Source: JBEISR01 sp044371425
GTDB lineage: Bacteria > Planctomycetota > Planctomycetia > Pirellulales > Pirellulaceae
DNA length: 64,000 nt
Assembly: GCA_044371425.1 (NCBI GenBank)
Contig: JBILTR010000024.1
Span: 19,816-83,815, forward strand
Direction: 5' to 3'
The notes below the pieces were generated by a model. It saw nothing but the letters and a program-made list of their open reading frames with translations. It did no database searches and was not told where the DNA came from. The position numbers were made by a program, and so were the translations under genes. The number at the start of each line of letters is the position of its first letter. Position 1 is the stretch's first letter. Shown here piece after piece: positions 36,789 through 45,794 of the stretch.

Positions 36789-39770
36789 ATGGTGCGATTG
36801 CAGCGGGACCGCTGGTACACGGCGTCCGGGATGGCCAGATCGCGCCAGCGCGCTCAGCAGCAATCGCGACCCGGCAGGCAGTTGGGGTCGCTGCTGCTGG
36901 CGTTGATCCTGGTGACGATGCTGATGCAGCAAGCATCCAATCCGTTGGTTTGGAGTCGAGCCTTTCGGGCGCTGGGGACGCCGCTGGATCCTGCAGCCGT
37001 AACGCCTCCCCAGGGTCCGATCGCGCCAGGCTCTGGCGGCTCGTCCTCTTCCTCCTCACGCCCAATCGGCGATGGAATGCCAGATCCAGAGTCTCTTTTT
37101 CGTATGGCGGTGCACCGCGATCAGGTGGCGATGTGGCGAGTGTTGCTGCAACAGTTGCCTGCCAAGGATCGGCAGTGGCTGGCCCGTGCGCTCTATGAAA
37201 CGACTTGGCGGCAGGCTGTAGCGGGCAGCCCCAGCGTCAGCGATCTCAAGAAGGCCAACCAACCCATCGGCTCCCTCGACGCCTCGCAGCGCGATACCAG
37301 CACGTCCGAACCATCGACCAAGGGAGACAGTCCACCGGTGGGCGATGGCGGGAAGGGGGCGCGCGACCAGGAAGGTTGGAAGCGCTGGGGGGAGATTAGC
37401 CAAGCGGAGTGGATGGGCTGGGAGCTGGTCATGGAGGGATTGCCGTCTTCCCTGGAGCCGGGAACGGCGGCTGTTTCTCAGGATCCCGCTGCCGTCGCAC
37501 GCCAGGAACTGGTAGCGCATTGGAAGCTTCTGGTCGATTCGATGACTTCCCCGAGGATCGACCAGGAGCTTCTGGCGAGTGAATCGATGAGGACATTGAG
37601 CGAGGGGAGTTCGGGCCGAGCGTTGATCGAAGCGTTGGATGGCGATCTGATCGAAACCCTGCGCGATGGGGCACCCTGGCAGGCGGCGGAGCGATTGGCA
37701 TTCTTGCGTCAGTTTCAGATCGCTTTGCACAATCCGGCCAACGGGATACCGCACTGGATCTCCACCACCCAGCTCGACTCATCCGGCTCGGAGTATCGTG
37801 GTCAGGCGATCGGCTTGGTCGGGCAAGTGGCTCAAGTCGATCCATCGCAGCGCGTCTCCGATGCAATGCTGGGCGACATGCGGTACCGACCTTGGTGGAT
37901 GCGGCCGGGCGATGGCGCCTCGCAGCCCTGGTTGATCTATCTTCCCGAACCGGTCTGGTTGGCCGCGCGCCAGTCCAATCCTGGTTTCCCGGAGACGCAG
38001 GAAGCGATGCAGGGAGTCGGCTGCAGGATCGAGGCCATCTACTTGAAGCGTTTGGCCTATCGATCGAAACGAGGGGTCGATGTGGTCCCGGTCCTGATCG
38101 CGCGGCGCATCGACCCGGAATCCGCTTCCATCGCTGCCGGTTCGCCGCCAGCCGTCCTACCCAGCGCATCGAATCGATCGTTGCCATGGCCCCCTTGGAG
38201 GCCACCGGGGAGGGAATTGGCTGCGTTGCGGACTCTGGGTGGTGTGCTGGGACCGCTGATGGATCAGTTGCGAGATGAGGTGACGGCGACCAGTGAGTGG
38301 TACAGCAAGCCTGAGATGGAGGAGCCACCAGCAGAAGGCAACGGAACTGCGTTCGCCAAGTCGGCTCCTGCGTCGCTCCTGGCGATGATCCACCAAATGG
38401 ATCGTCCATCGGACTTAGTGCGGGAGTGGGCCGAGCAGCCGAGGCTGGCCGAGCGATGGAATGTGCCGCTGCGATCGATGGTTGGAACAGCAAGGTGGTG
38501 GCAGCAGCTGGCAGTCACGGGGGAGGAGGCCGAGTGGTTTGGCGGTGATCGGTGCTATCGGTTCTGGTGGGAGCCAGCTCTGGACAGTGCAGCAGAGGCT
38601 GTCCCGCCCAGTAGCGCGGATCTTCCCGCTGGCGTGGTGGACAAGAAGTTGTCAGCGGGACGATTCGCAGGGAAGGTGGCGACCGGTTGCTGGATCTACT
38701 GCCGCCAGATCCCCAGGCTTTGGCTTCCCTCCGCCCGGATCGACCAGCCCGTGACGGTGGCGGCTCTTTGGCTGGCGATCGATGCACCGAACAGTCCGGC
38801 AAGTCCAGCGCAGGGTCTAGCCATAGCCAGCCATATCGATTGGTCCTGGGACGGCTGGAGCACGCCACTTCCCGATGGCGTCGAAGCACTCCCAGCCACT
38901 TTTCGGCAGCTTGGATCGCAGGGGTGGAACCTGGCACAGATCGATACCTTGGAGCGCCTTCAGGGGAAGCCGATTCAGCGAGACGATGGGGAGTCGTTGA
39001 TGCCGCTGCTGCGGCTGGTGACGGAATCAGCGACAGGGACTGTGGAAGGGGCTGAGGCATCGGTCTTGGTCCCTGCCTACGGGACGGAGGAATCGACTGG
39101 AGTTTCCAAGGCTCCCCGTACGCTCGCGCAGGTGCTTAGAGATCCCCTCGGTGCGATCCTGCAGCCGGTCGCTATCTCGGTGCGATTGCTGCGTGCGGCA
39201 CGGATCGAGGTGGTGGATCCGGCCGAGCGGCAGTGGCTGGGGGCCGATCACTACTACGAAGTCGATGGGATGGGGGATCTTCAAGGGACGCGGATCGATT
39301 ACCGACCTTCGTCCAAGGCCGGTGAACCGATTCGATTCGAAGGGGAGTTTCCGGTGACGCTGCTGGCCAGCAAGTTGCCCGCGGAACTACTGGCCGAAGG
39401 GGAGGTGATGGAGGAGACCCAGACCGCTCAGATCGCGCTGCGCGGGCAGGTGGAGGTGGAAGGTTTGCACTACCGGATGTGGGCCTATCGCAGCCAGCGC
39501 ATCGCCAACCGCTCTATCGATCGCCCCGACGATGCGACGGGAGCCCAGTTGGCACCTCTGATCGCGGTGGCCAAGTGGACCGTGGTGCCACCGCTGTCGG
39601 TCAGCCAGGTGCGACGTGCGATCGACCAGGGGAGTTCGATCTGGTTCTGGGGTATGGCCGGCATTGCGGGGTTGGCGTGGTGGTGGATCCGGCGCGATGC
39701 GGTGGCGCGAAGGAGGCTTCGTGCCAAGGGAAGGGGAGTGATGGACCGAGATTCTGGGCAGCGCAGCTAG
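36789..39770 (+). CDS. Large bitopic membrane protein of unknown function
   Basis: ~993 aa. ATG 36789 is chosen because GGGGAG lies 7 bases upstream and it precedes a basic segment and a signal anchor (LGSLLLALILVTMLM). A long soluble part follows, Trp/Pro/Ser-rich, with several beta-rich stretches (YRGQAIGLVGQVAQVD; LIYLPEPVWLA; VDVVPVLIARRI; IEVVDPAERQWLGADHYYEV). The C-terminus has a second transmembrane helix (WFWGMAGIAGLAWWWIRR) and a basic tail. Both ends would be anchored with the ~900 residues between them in the periplasm. I do not recognise a family. It is divergent from the ExbB/ExbD/TPR operon, which makes a role in the same envelope machine possible. Confidence 0.78.
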   Translation: MVRLQRDRWYTASGMARSRQRAQQQSRPGRQLGSLLLALILVTMLMQQASNPLVWSRAFRALGTPLDPAAVTPPQGPIAPGSGGSSSSSSRPIGDGMPDPESLFRMAVHRDQVAMWRVLLQQLPAKDRQWLARALYETTWRQAVAGSPSVSDLKKANQPIGSLDASQRDTSTSEPSTKGDSPPVGDGGKGARDQEGWKRWGEISQAEWMGWELVMEGLPSSLEPGTAAVSQDPAAVARQELVAHWKLLVDSMTSPRIDQELLASESMRTLSEGSSGRALIEALDGDLIETLRDGAPWQAAERLAFLRQFQIALHNPANGIPHWISTTQLDSSGSEYRGQAIGLVGQVAQVDPSQRVSDAMLGDMRYRPWWMRPGDGASQPWLIYLPEPVWLAARQSNPGFPETQEAMQGVGCRIEAIYLKRLAYRSKRGVDVVPVLIARRIDPESASIAAGSPPAVLPSASNRSLPWPPWRPPGRELAALRTLGGVLGPLMDQLRDEVTATSEWYSKPEMEEPPAEGNGTAFAKSAPASLLAMIHQMDRPSDLVREWAEQPRLAERWNVPLRSMVGTARWWQQLAVTGEEAEWFGGDRCYRFWWEPALDSAAEAVPPSSADLPAGVVDKKLSAGRFAGKVATGCWIYCRQIPRLWLPSARIDQPVTVAALWLAIDAPNSPASPAQGLAIASHIDWSWDGWSTPLPDGVEALPATFRQLGSQGWNLAQIDTLERLQGKPIQRDDGESLMPLLRLVTESATGTVEGAEASVLVPAYGTEESTGVSKAPRTLAQVLRDPLGAILQPVAISVRLLRAARIEVVDPAERQWLGADHYYEVDGMGDLQGTRIDYRPSSKAGEPIRFEGEFPVTLLASKLPAELLAEGEVMEETQTAQIALRGQVEVEGLHYRMWAYRSQRIANRSIDRPDDATGAQLAPLIAVAKWTVVPPLSVSQVRRAIDQGSSIWFWGMAGIAGLAWWWIRRDAVARRRLRAKGRGVMDRDSGQRS

Positions 39771-39977
39771 CAGGTGAGAGGGACTTTCGTTGCGTTGGCT
39801 TCGATCGGGCTCTTTCATCCCACGCGTTCATCCCCTTGCCATCGTCAGCTCCCCCGATTCGCGATCCAGCGGGATTGGGTATGATGAGGTGCTGCGGCCG
39901 ATTGCCTGTCCGGTTGTGGCTGGCGGTGGCCTGAATTGAATCGGATATCCAGGAACAAAACGCGGGAGAGCGGAAGC

Positions 39978-40928
39978 ATGCGCAGAGCGAAGATTTCGAT
40001 CATCGGGGCAGGGAACGTGGGAGCCACCTGTGCGCATTGGTGCGCGGCGGCTGAACTTGGGGACATCGTGCTACTGGACGTGCCCGCCACCGAGCAGATG
40101 CCGAAAGGGAAGGCGCTCGACCTGATGCAAAGCTCCCCGATCATGGGCTTTGACAGCAACGTGATCGGGACCACCAGCTACGAAGATACCGCAGGAAGCG
40201 ACGTGGTCGTGGTCACCGCGGGAATCGCGCGCAAGCCAGGGATGAGCCGTGATGATCTGCTGAGCACCAATGCGAAGATCGTCAGCAGTGTCTCCGAAGA
40301 GATCAAGAAGACCAGTCCCAATGCAGTGGTGATCGTCGTCAGCAACCCGCTGGATGCCATGGTGCAACGAGCGTTTCAGGTTACTGGCTTTCCTTCCCAC
40401 CGCGTCATCGGGCAGGCCGGGGTGCTTGATACGGCCCGCTATCGCACCTTCCTGGCGATGGAACTGGGGGTTAGCGTCGAGGATATCTCTGCGATGCTGC
40501 TGGGTGGGCACGGCGATACCATGGTGCCAGTGCCTAGCTGCACCAGCGTTGGTGGCATTCCTGTCAGCCAACTGATCTCGGCGCAGCGACTGGAGGAAAT
40601 CGTCCAGCGAACGCGCGTCGGTGGTGCCGAAATCGTCTCGCTGCTCAAAACGGGAAGCGCCTACTACGCTCCGGCCGCCGCTACCGCTCAAATGGTCGAA
40701 GCGATCGTGCGCGATAAGAAACGATTGATTCCGTGCGCCGTCTATTGCGACAAGGAGTATGGCGTGGGCGGGTACTACGTTGGCGTGCCGGTCATCCTGG
40801 GTAGCAAGGGGGTCGAAAAAATCATCGAGCTGAAGCTGACCGACGCGGAAAAGGCTGACTTCGCGAAAAGCGTCGATGCGGTCAAGAGCCTGGTGGCCAC
40901 CATGGGCCAACTGCTTCAGTCGGCTTGA
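39978..40928 (+). CDS. mdh: Malate dehydrogenase (LDH-like type)
   Basis: NAD-dependent interconversion of malate and oxaloacetate, TCA cycle. 316 aa. The NAD fold begins at IIGAGNVGATCAHW; TAGIARKPGMSRDDLL has the two substrate Arg of malate dehydrogenases, SNPLDAM follows, QAGVLDTARYRTFLA carries the Asp-Arg of the relay, and LLGGHGDTMVP the catalytic His. The acidic end of strand 2 (VLLDVP) favours NAD. ATG 39978 has GGGAGAGCGGAAGC upstream; the open frame before it is unsupported. It is a single gene with a stem-loop after it. Confidence 0.96.
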   Translation: MRRAKISIIGAGNVGATCAHWCAAAELGDIVLLDVPATEQMPKGKALDLMQSSPIMGFDSNVIGTTSYEDTAGSDVVVVTAGIARKPGMSRDDLLSTNAKIVSSVSEEIKKTSPNAVVIVVSNPLDAMVQRAFQVTGFPSHRVIGQAGVLDTARYRTFLAMELGVSVEDISAMLLGGHGDTMVPVPSCTSVGGIPVSQLISAQRLEEIVQRTRVGGAEIVSLLKTGSAYYAPAAATAQMVEAIVRDKKRLIPCAVYCDKEYGVGGYYVGVPVILGSKGVEKIIELKLTDAEKADFAKSVDAVKSLVATMGQLLQSA

Positions 40929-40969
40929 CCCTCCCTGGGCCCCAAAGCCGCCCGAAAAAAGGCTAGAAA

Positions 40970-40994
40970 GAGATCCAGAAAGCTTCTGGATCTC
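40970..40994. terminator. Stem-loop downstream of mdh
   Basis: Perfect 11-bp stem (GAGATCCAGAA at 40970-40980 with 40984-40994) and a 3-base loop, 42 bases after the stop. There is no T tract after it on the plus strand, so it may act by RNA stability or Rho rather than intrinsically. Confidence 0.5.
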
Positions 40995-41485
40995 CAGCAT
41001 CAGGCTTGGGGAGCTGGACGAAAGTCGCTCCCCGTCGATTCTTCGCCGCTTGACCATTTTTCCCGCGGCGAATACTAGCGTCAGCAATCTGGGAAAGCTT
41101 CGTCGACAGGCTGCGTGTTTTCTCCTTCCTGTCGGGTTGACATACCGCTTAGAAAACGTCTAAAACGCGAACAGTGCGATTGGTGAGCGATCGAAGCAAG
41201 GCGACTCGAGGGCTCCCGGGACTTCCTGTCCTGTTCGCGAGAGAGATGGTCCATAGAACCAGTCGCAGGGATCCGCGCTGGTGCTTTCCCTGTCGTTGCG
41301 ATCGGTGCCATGGCGTCGGTTGGTGGAAGATGGGGAGAGCGACGTCAGGGAGGCGGCCTGGGGCGTTGGAAGGAAGGCATCTTGGCGGCTGATCGCCAAG
41401 CTTGGACACTCCTTGGGACGCGCAGGCGACATCGTTCTTATCAGCATTCCGAGAACTCCCTCTTATCGAATCGGATGGAAGTCGC
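40995..41485. other. Intergenic region without recognised gene
   Basis: About 490 bases; frames on both strands lack family support. The promoter for the hydrolase-like gene is expected here but not identified. Confidence 0.4.
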
Positions 41486-42271
41486 ATGAATCGCTTTGAT
41501 GGCAGCGGGCCTTCGTCGTTTCCTTCCTCCCAGGCAGCGACGGCCTGCGCGGCAGCAGCTAGGCGACGAATGGTTTCTGAAACCGCTCGGCTCGACCCTC
41601 GGCCGCTGGATCTGGGCAGCCCGGGCAAGATCTTCATGCCAGAGGGGTATGAGCCCAACTATGCCTATCCGCTGGTGGTCTGGTTCCATTCGTGCGCCAG
41701 CAGTGAATGGGAACTGGATGGCGTCGCCAGCAATTTGAGTTTGAGAAACTATGTGGCGATAGCTCTTCGGGGCAATCGTCGCGATCATCCGCTCCGCAAT
41801 CTTTTCGGTTGGCAGGTGACGGAGACGGGTGTGGCGCAGGTGGAAGAATCGCTGTTTGAGGCGATCGACGAACTAAAGAGCCGAATGCAGCTCAATGGAC
41901 GCGCGGTCTTTTTGGCGGGCTATGGCAGTGGCGCCACGATGGCGCAAGCGATTGCCTTGCGCTATCCGCAACAGTTTGCGGGAGTGATTGCGATCGAGGG
42001 CAGCATTCCTCGGCTTCCCAGATTGCTGTCGCAATGGGAGGCGGCAAGAAAGCTACCGATCGTTTCGATGTATGGACAGTCGGAATCTTCCGCAATGACC
42101 TCGCAGGCACTCGAGTTCCTGCGATTCGCTCAGACAGCCCATCTGAATGCTTACCCCGCCATTTTTCCCGGCGCTCAGGGGCTCGACAGCACCATGCTTC
42201 AGATCGCTGATCGATTCATGATGCAGCGGGTTCGCGGCGAAGGGGTGAATCTGTTCGAAACGGTAGGATGA
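41486..42271 (+). CDS. Phospholipase/carboxylesterase-fold protein lacking the catalytic serine
   Basis: ~261 aa. The fold of the LpqC/phospholipase-carboxylesterase group is seen: GKIFMPEGYEPNYAYPLVVWFH, FGWQVTETGVAQVEESLFEA, VFLAGYGSGATMAQAIALRYP, FAGVIAIEGSIPR and LPIVSMYGQ. The nucleophile elbow reads GYGSG where active members have GxSxG, so the third residue is Gly. The expected Asp after the sixth strand (MYGQSESS) and the His near the C-terminus are also not apparent. It is probably a non-catalytic relative. ATG 41486 has GGAAG upstream; an in-frame TTG at 41402 is possible. It precedes a small gene and the DUF1080 lipoprotein. Confidence 0.8.
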   Translation: MNRFDGSGPSSFPSSQAATACAAAARRRMVSETARLDPRPLDLGSPGKIFMPEGYEPNYAYPLVVWFHSCASSEWELDGVASNLSLRNYVAIALRGNRRDHPLRNLFGWQVTETGVAQVEESLFEAIDELKSRMQLNGRAVFLAGYGSGATMAQAIALRYPQQFAGVIAIEGSIPRLPRLLSQWEAARKLPIVSMYGQSESSAMTSQALEFLRFAQTAHLNAYPAIFPGAQGLDSTMLQIADRFMMQRVRGEGVNLFETVG

Positions 42272-42305
42272 ACCGGTTTCCGACAGATGGCTGGCAGGAG
42301 GGCCG

Positions 42306-42689
42306 ATGGTTCATCGCATCCGGCTGAGAGGCCCTTGGCATTGGGAACGCACCCGAGACCAAGTTCGGTTGTACCGCGCGTTTCACCAGCCCGATAGAAT
42401 CGACTCTTTGGAATCGATTCGACTTCATCTGGTCCTCCAGCCCCAGATCCATCTGCTGGCTCTGCAACTCAATGGTGAGGCTCTTTCTGCCCAACTTGCC
42501 TTGGGACCAGAAGGCGCCTCGATCGACCCCTGGCTGTCCGCCTATAATCAGCTCCAGTTGGATGTGGTCGAAGTAGTCGAAACGGCCCAGGCGCGGATCG
42601 GCCCAGCGGACGGAAAGTTTCCAAAGACTTTCGAAAATCCCTGGCTGCTAGATGCGTGGCTGGCGTTGCATCCACGAGCTGCGAATTGA
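42306..42689 (+). CDS. Conserved-looking small protein of unknown function
   Basis: 127 aa with a strong AGGAGG 5-6 bases before ATG 42306, lying 34 bases after the hydrolase-like gene and 30 before the DUF1080 gene, so very likely translated. The sequence starts with a basic, aromatic segment (VHRIRLRGPWHWE), has a beta-rich middle (SIRLHLVLQPQIHLLALQLNG) and an acidic helix end. No family recognised; no signal peptide or membrane segment. Confidence 0.7.
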   Translation: MVHRIRLRGPWHWERTRDQVRLYRAFHQPDRIDSLESIRLHLVLQPQIHLLALQLNGEALSAQLALGPEGASIDPWLSAYNQLQLDVVEVVETAQARIGPADGKFPKTFENPWLLDAWLALHPRAAN

Positions 42690-42719
42690 GCGACTATTCC
42701 TTTTCAAGGATCCCGTCGG

Positions 42720-44210
42720 ATGAAATGGTCTGCAGGCAAATTCCTTCTGGCCGCAGTCGTCCTTGCAGGCTGCACCCCGCAACCGACCGCTACCCGCCCA
42801 TCGGCCACCAGTCCCAGCCCAGGGCCATCGGCCAGTTCAGGGGCTTCGGCCAACATGGCGTCGGCTCCCTCGGTCGCTACCGATGAGAAGTCTTCTGGGG
42901 ATCCTGCGGCAACGAAGTCGGTTGAGCGAAGTTCTGCCGAAGGAAGTTCTGCGGAAGCGACTGAAGTTTCCGCTGCGAAGATCGACGCCACGGCGACGGG
43001 AACGGATGCGAAAAAATCTCTAGCTCCTGCGGTCGATTGGCAGGGGCTGCTGGAGATGCGTCTTGCGGTCGAGGAGCTGGACCAGGGTTGGATTCGCCTT
43101 TTCGATGGTCAATCGCTGTTTGGATGGGAGAGCGATGGCAAGGCAAACTGGCGCGTCGAGGATGGGGCGCTGGTGGCCGATGAAGGCGATCCAGGGTTCT
43201 TGATGTCGCAGGTGCGATGGAGCGATTATGAGTTGATGGTGGAGTTCCGCGCGACGGATCGGACCAACAGCGGGATTTTTTTGCGGACCGAGCTGCAGCC
43301 GACGTCGCCAGCTGTCGATTGCATCGAACTGAACATCGCGCCTTCCGACAATCCATTTCCCACGGGATCGTTGGTGGAGCGGGTGCGGGTGGAACCGGAG
43401 GCGCTGGGAGAGAATCCGCAAGACCAGTGGCACACGTTGCACGTCCTGGCCGATGGCCCGCACATGCAGGTCTGGTTCGATGGTCGTTCGGTGGTCGATA
43501 CGCAGGTGGAAGACCGAACCACAGGTAGGATCGGACTGCAGTTTCGCGAAGGGCCGGTCGCATTTCGGAATCTTCGGATCCGCCCGCTGCTGCTCCAGAA
43601 ACTGATGCCCGATGCCCAGTGGAGTGGGTGGAGTCAGGAGCACAAGGGAGATGCTGAATTTCGGTTGGAGGAGTCCGGGGAGCTTTCGATCGTGGGAGGC
43701 AAGGGGCAGCTGGAATTGCTGCAGCCTTTTGGAGACTTTTGCCTGCAGGCAGAAGTACGGACCGAGGATGACGAAACGAATTCCGGCATTTTCTTTCGAA
43801 GCATTCCTGGCGATGTGATGAACGGCTACGAAATGCAGATCCACACCGGCTTTGACCCCGACCGGCTCCATCCTCTAGATGGCGGCATGGGTGCAATCTT
43901 CCGCCGCCAGGAAGCCCGTGCGGCATTGTCCGAGACAGGGCAGTGGAACCATCTGACCCTGGTGGCGGACGGCAATCGCTTTGCTACCTGGGTCGAAGGA
44001 GTTCAGGTGACTCAGTGGCAAGACGACCGCAAGCCGCACGAAAACCCCCGTTCCGGACTGCGAGTGGAGCCGGGAACGTTGATCCTTCAGGGGCATGATC
44101 CAAAGTGTCGCGCGAGCGTGCGAAAGCTGTTGGCGATGCCAATCGAAGCAGTGCGGGAAGGGCAGGTGCCTGAAGTCGCGCCGGAGAGCGCGTCAGGGGA
44201 CACGCCGTAG
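42720..44210 (+). CDS. Lipoprotein with two DUF1080 (3-keto-disaccharide hydrolase-like) domains
   Basis: 496 aa. A lipoprotein signal (FLLAAVVLAGC) is followed by a ~90-residue Ser/Ala/Thr-rich linker. DUF1080 domain 1 (~120-300): WIRLFDGQSLFGWESDGK, FLMSQVRWSDYELMVEF, RTNSGIFLRTELQP, WHTLHVLADGPHMQVWFDG. Domain 2 (~305-475): LQLLQPF-like core, ETNSGIFFRSIPGDVMNGYE, WNHLTLVADGNRFATWVEG. Concanavalin-like jelly rolls of this family bind or cleave sugars, often 3-keto glycosides, outside the cell. The pair in one chain is unusual but occurs in planctomycetes. Confidence 0.9.
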   Translation: MKWSAGKFLLAAVVLAGCTPQPTATRPSATSPSPGPSASSGASANMASAPSVATDEKSSGDPAATKSVERSSAEGSSAEATEVSAAKIDATATGTDAKKSLAPAVDWQGLLEMRLAVEELDQGWIRLFDGQSLFGWESDGKANWRVEDGALVADEGDPGFLMSQVRWSDYELMVEFRATDRTNSGIFLRTELQPTSPAVDCIELNIAPSDNPFPTGSLVERVRVEPEALGENPQDQWHTLHVLADGPHMQVWFDGRSVVDTQVEDRTTGRIGLQFREGPVAFRNLRIRPLLLQKLMPDAQWSGWSQEHKGDAEFRLEESGELSIVGGKGQLELLQPFGDFCLQAEVRTEDDETNSGIFFRSIPGDVMNGYEMQIHTGFDPDRLHPLDGGMGAIFRRQEARAALSETGQWNHLTLVADGNRFATWVEGVQVTQWQDDRKPHENPRSGLRVEPGTLILQGHDPKCRASVRKLLAMPIEAVREGQVPEVAPESASGDTP

Positions 44211-44330
44211 CGAAGGTCGATCGGCGCAGCGCAGGTTGGATGGCTTGTGATCGTAGCGGAGATGGACGAGCCCTTCCTTGGCGGTACTGATTGAACTGTA
44301 GGGTGTGTGACGCGGAATGCCTCGCCTCTT

Positions 44331-44500
44331 CGTAGGGTGTGTGACGCGGCCTGGGTGTCACCAGCGCCGCGCGCAAGTCACTCGCCGCGGAACACACCAG
44401 AACCAAGGCCGCAATCCTGTTACCACCCCCTGGTGTGTTCGCGGGGCAGTTTTTACCACACCGACGTCCAACGCGCCCGCCCCGGCTCACACACCCTACG
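44331..44500. repeat. Family C MITE-like element, copy 1
   Basis: 170 bp with perfect 14-bp terminal inverted repeats (CGTAGGGTGTGTGA / TCACACACCCTACG). Inside is a second inverted pair (CCGCGGAACACACCAG and CTGGTGTGTTCGCGG). The direct repetition with copy 2 extends ~19 bases leftward (GCGGAATGCC...), and an extra left end lies at 44299. No supported ORF. Confidence 0.88.
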
Positions 44501-44554
44501 GGTCTGCACCTACCCACGGTCGGGACGAATGTAATGCGGAATGCCTTGCCTCTT

Positions 44555-44724
44555 CGTAGGGTGTGTGACGCGGCCTGGATGTCACCAGCGCCGCGCGCAA
44601 GTCACTCGCCGCGGAACACACCAGAACCAAGGCCTCAATCCTGTTGCCAACCCCTGGTGTGTTCGCGGGGCAGTTTTTACCACACCGACGTCCAACGCGC
44701 CCGCCCCGGCTCACACACCCTACG
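44555..44724. repeat. Family C MITE-like element, copy 2
   Basis: Same 170-bp unit as 44331-44500 with only a few substitutions, in the same orientation, offset by 224 bases. It has the same 14-bp ends. After it, up to the lspA stop, nothing recognisable remains. Confidence 0.88.
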
Positions 44725-44827
44725 GGTATTGCGCGCCTCTTCGTGGAACCAAAGCCTTCATTTCGTTACCAACCCTACGGGTCGGACCGCGACTCGATCT
44801 GTGGCGGGGAATGAGGAAGCGAGTGGT

Positions 44828-45445
44828 TCAGCTTCCTGGAGAAGCGACCGCTTCCTGGTCGCGGAATCCTGCCCAAAGCAGCATTCCCGTGCCGACCACC
44901 AGCAGGCTGTCGGCGATGTTGAAGTTTGGCCAGGTGAATTGTCCGTACCGAAACAGGATCCAGTCTCTCACTGCCGATTTCCATGCGATGGGCATGCCAG
45001 GTTCATACCAGAGTCCCAGGCGATCGTAGAGATTTCCGAGGATGCCTCCGGTGATCAGCCCTAAGGCGATGGTGGTCCACCAGGACTGAAGTCCCCGATA
45101 GCGGACCAACCAAAGCAGGATGGCGATTAGGGCTACCAGGGAGAAAGCAGCGAAGAAGAGTCCGAAGCCGGCTCCCATGCCGAACAGGGCACCGATATTG
45201 ACGGCGGTCTCGATTCCGATGAACGGCTCCCATAGCCACCAGGGGTTGCGTTGTCCGGGAAGCCCCATCGAATGAAAAACGGCTTGCTTGCTGAACAGGT
45301 CGATGGCCGCTCCCAGCACCGCCAAACCAGCGTAGGCCGCGAGCCGACCGGTGGGGATTTGGCCGACCTGTGGTCGGAGCAAAGAATCGCTTCGATCTAC
45401 CGAACGACTACTCGCGGGGTCGCGGCTGACTGGCGCATTTGACAC
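44828..45445 (-). CDS. lspA: Lipoprotein signal peptidase (signal peptidase II)
   Basis: Cleaves the signal peptide of prolipoproteins at the lipobox Cys in the inner membrane. 205 aa, with ~35 extra N-terminal residues. Four hydrophobic helices are visible. Conserved motifs: AAIDLFSKQAVF, VNIGALFGMGAG, GGILGNLYDRLGLW (first catalytic Asp) and WPNFNIADSLLVVG (second catalytic Asp). The start is GTG 45445, which lies inside the dksA-like gene, so the two overlap by 38 bases. Lipoproteins encoded in the window (phosphatase, DUF1080) are its expected substrates. Confidence 0.95.
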   Translation of the reverse strand: MSNAPVSRDPASSRSVDRSDSLLRPQVGQIPTGRLAAYAGLAVLGAAIDLFSKQAVFHSMGLPGQRNPWWLWEPFIGIETAVNIGALFGMGAGFGLFFAAFSLVALIAILLWLVRYRGLQSWWTTIALGLITGGILGNLYDRLGLWYEPGMPIAWKSAVRDWILFRYGQFTWPNFNIADSLLVVGTGMLLWAGFRDQEAVASPGS

Positions 45446-45794
45446 AGTAGGGTGTTTCCGGGATCACCTCGAGCCTTGCCTTGGGGATGCGTCCTTCGCA
45501 TTCCAGGCAGGTACCATAGGAACCGTCGGCGATTCGTTCAAGAGCAGCCTGAACTTGTTCGAGTCGATCCCCTTCGTTGGCCATCAGATTGAGCGTAAAT
45601 TCCTGCTCGTAGGCATCCGTACCCAGATCGGCCATGTGGGTTGGAGCACCCGAGCTGCTGCTGCTGTTGAGTGCCTCCATCGCCATCATCGTCACGTCGC
45701 CCGTCAAGCGGGCTTTCAGCTCAATCAGAAGTTTGCGAAACTTGGCGAGATCCTCTTTGGTCATGCCCGGCTGCTTTTTCTTGCTGTTGGCCAC
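45408..45794 (-). CDS. DksA/TraR-type zinc-finger protein
   Basis: 128 aa from GTG 45794, which has GAGG 8 bases upstream and starts directly before the basic N-terminus. The coiled-coil region (MTKEDLAKFRKLLIELKARL ... LEQVQAALERI) is followed by the four-Cys finger GTCLECEGRIP ... TPYCVKCA. DksA relatives bind the RNA polymerase secondary channel and modulate initiation with ppGpp. The DxxDA-like tip of DksA appears as DLGTDAYEQE, so activity on the polymerase is plausible. The earlier in-frame ATG 45851 lacks a Shine-Dalgarno. Its 3' end overlaps lspA. Confidence 0.9.
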   Translation of the reverse strand: MANSKKKQPGMTKEDLAKFRKLLIELKARLTGDVTMMAMEALNSSSSSGAPTHMADLGTDAYEQEFTLNLMANEGDRLEQVQAALERIADGSYGTCLECEGRIPKARLEVIPETPYCVKCASQPRPRE

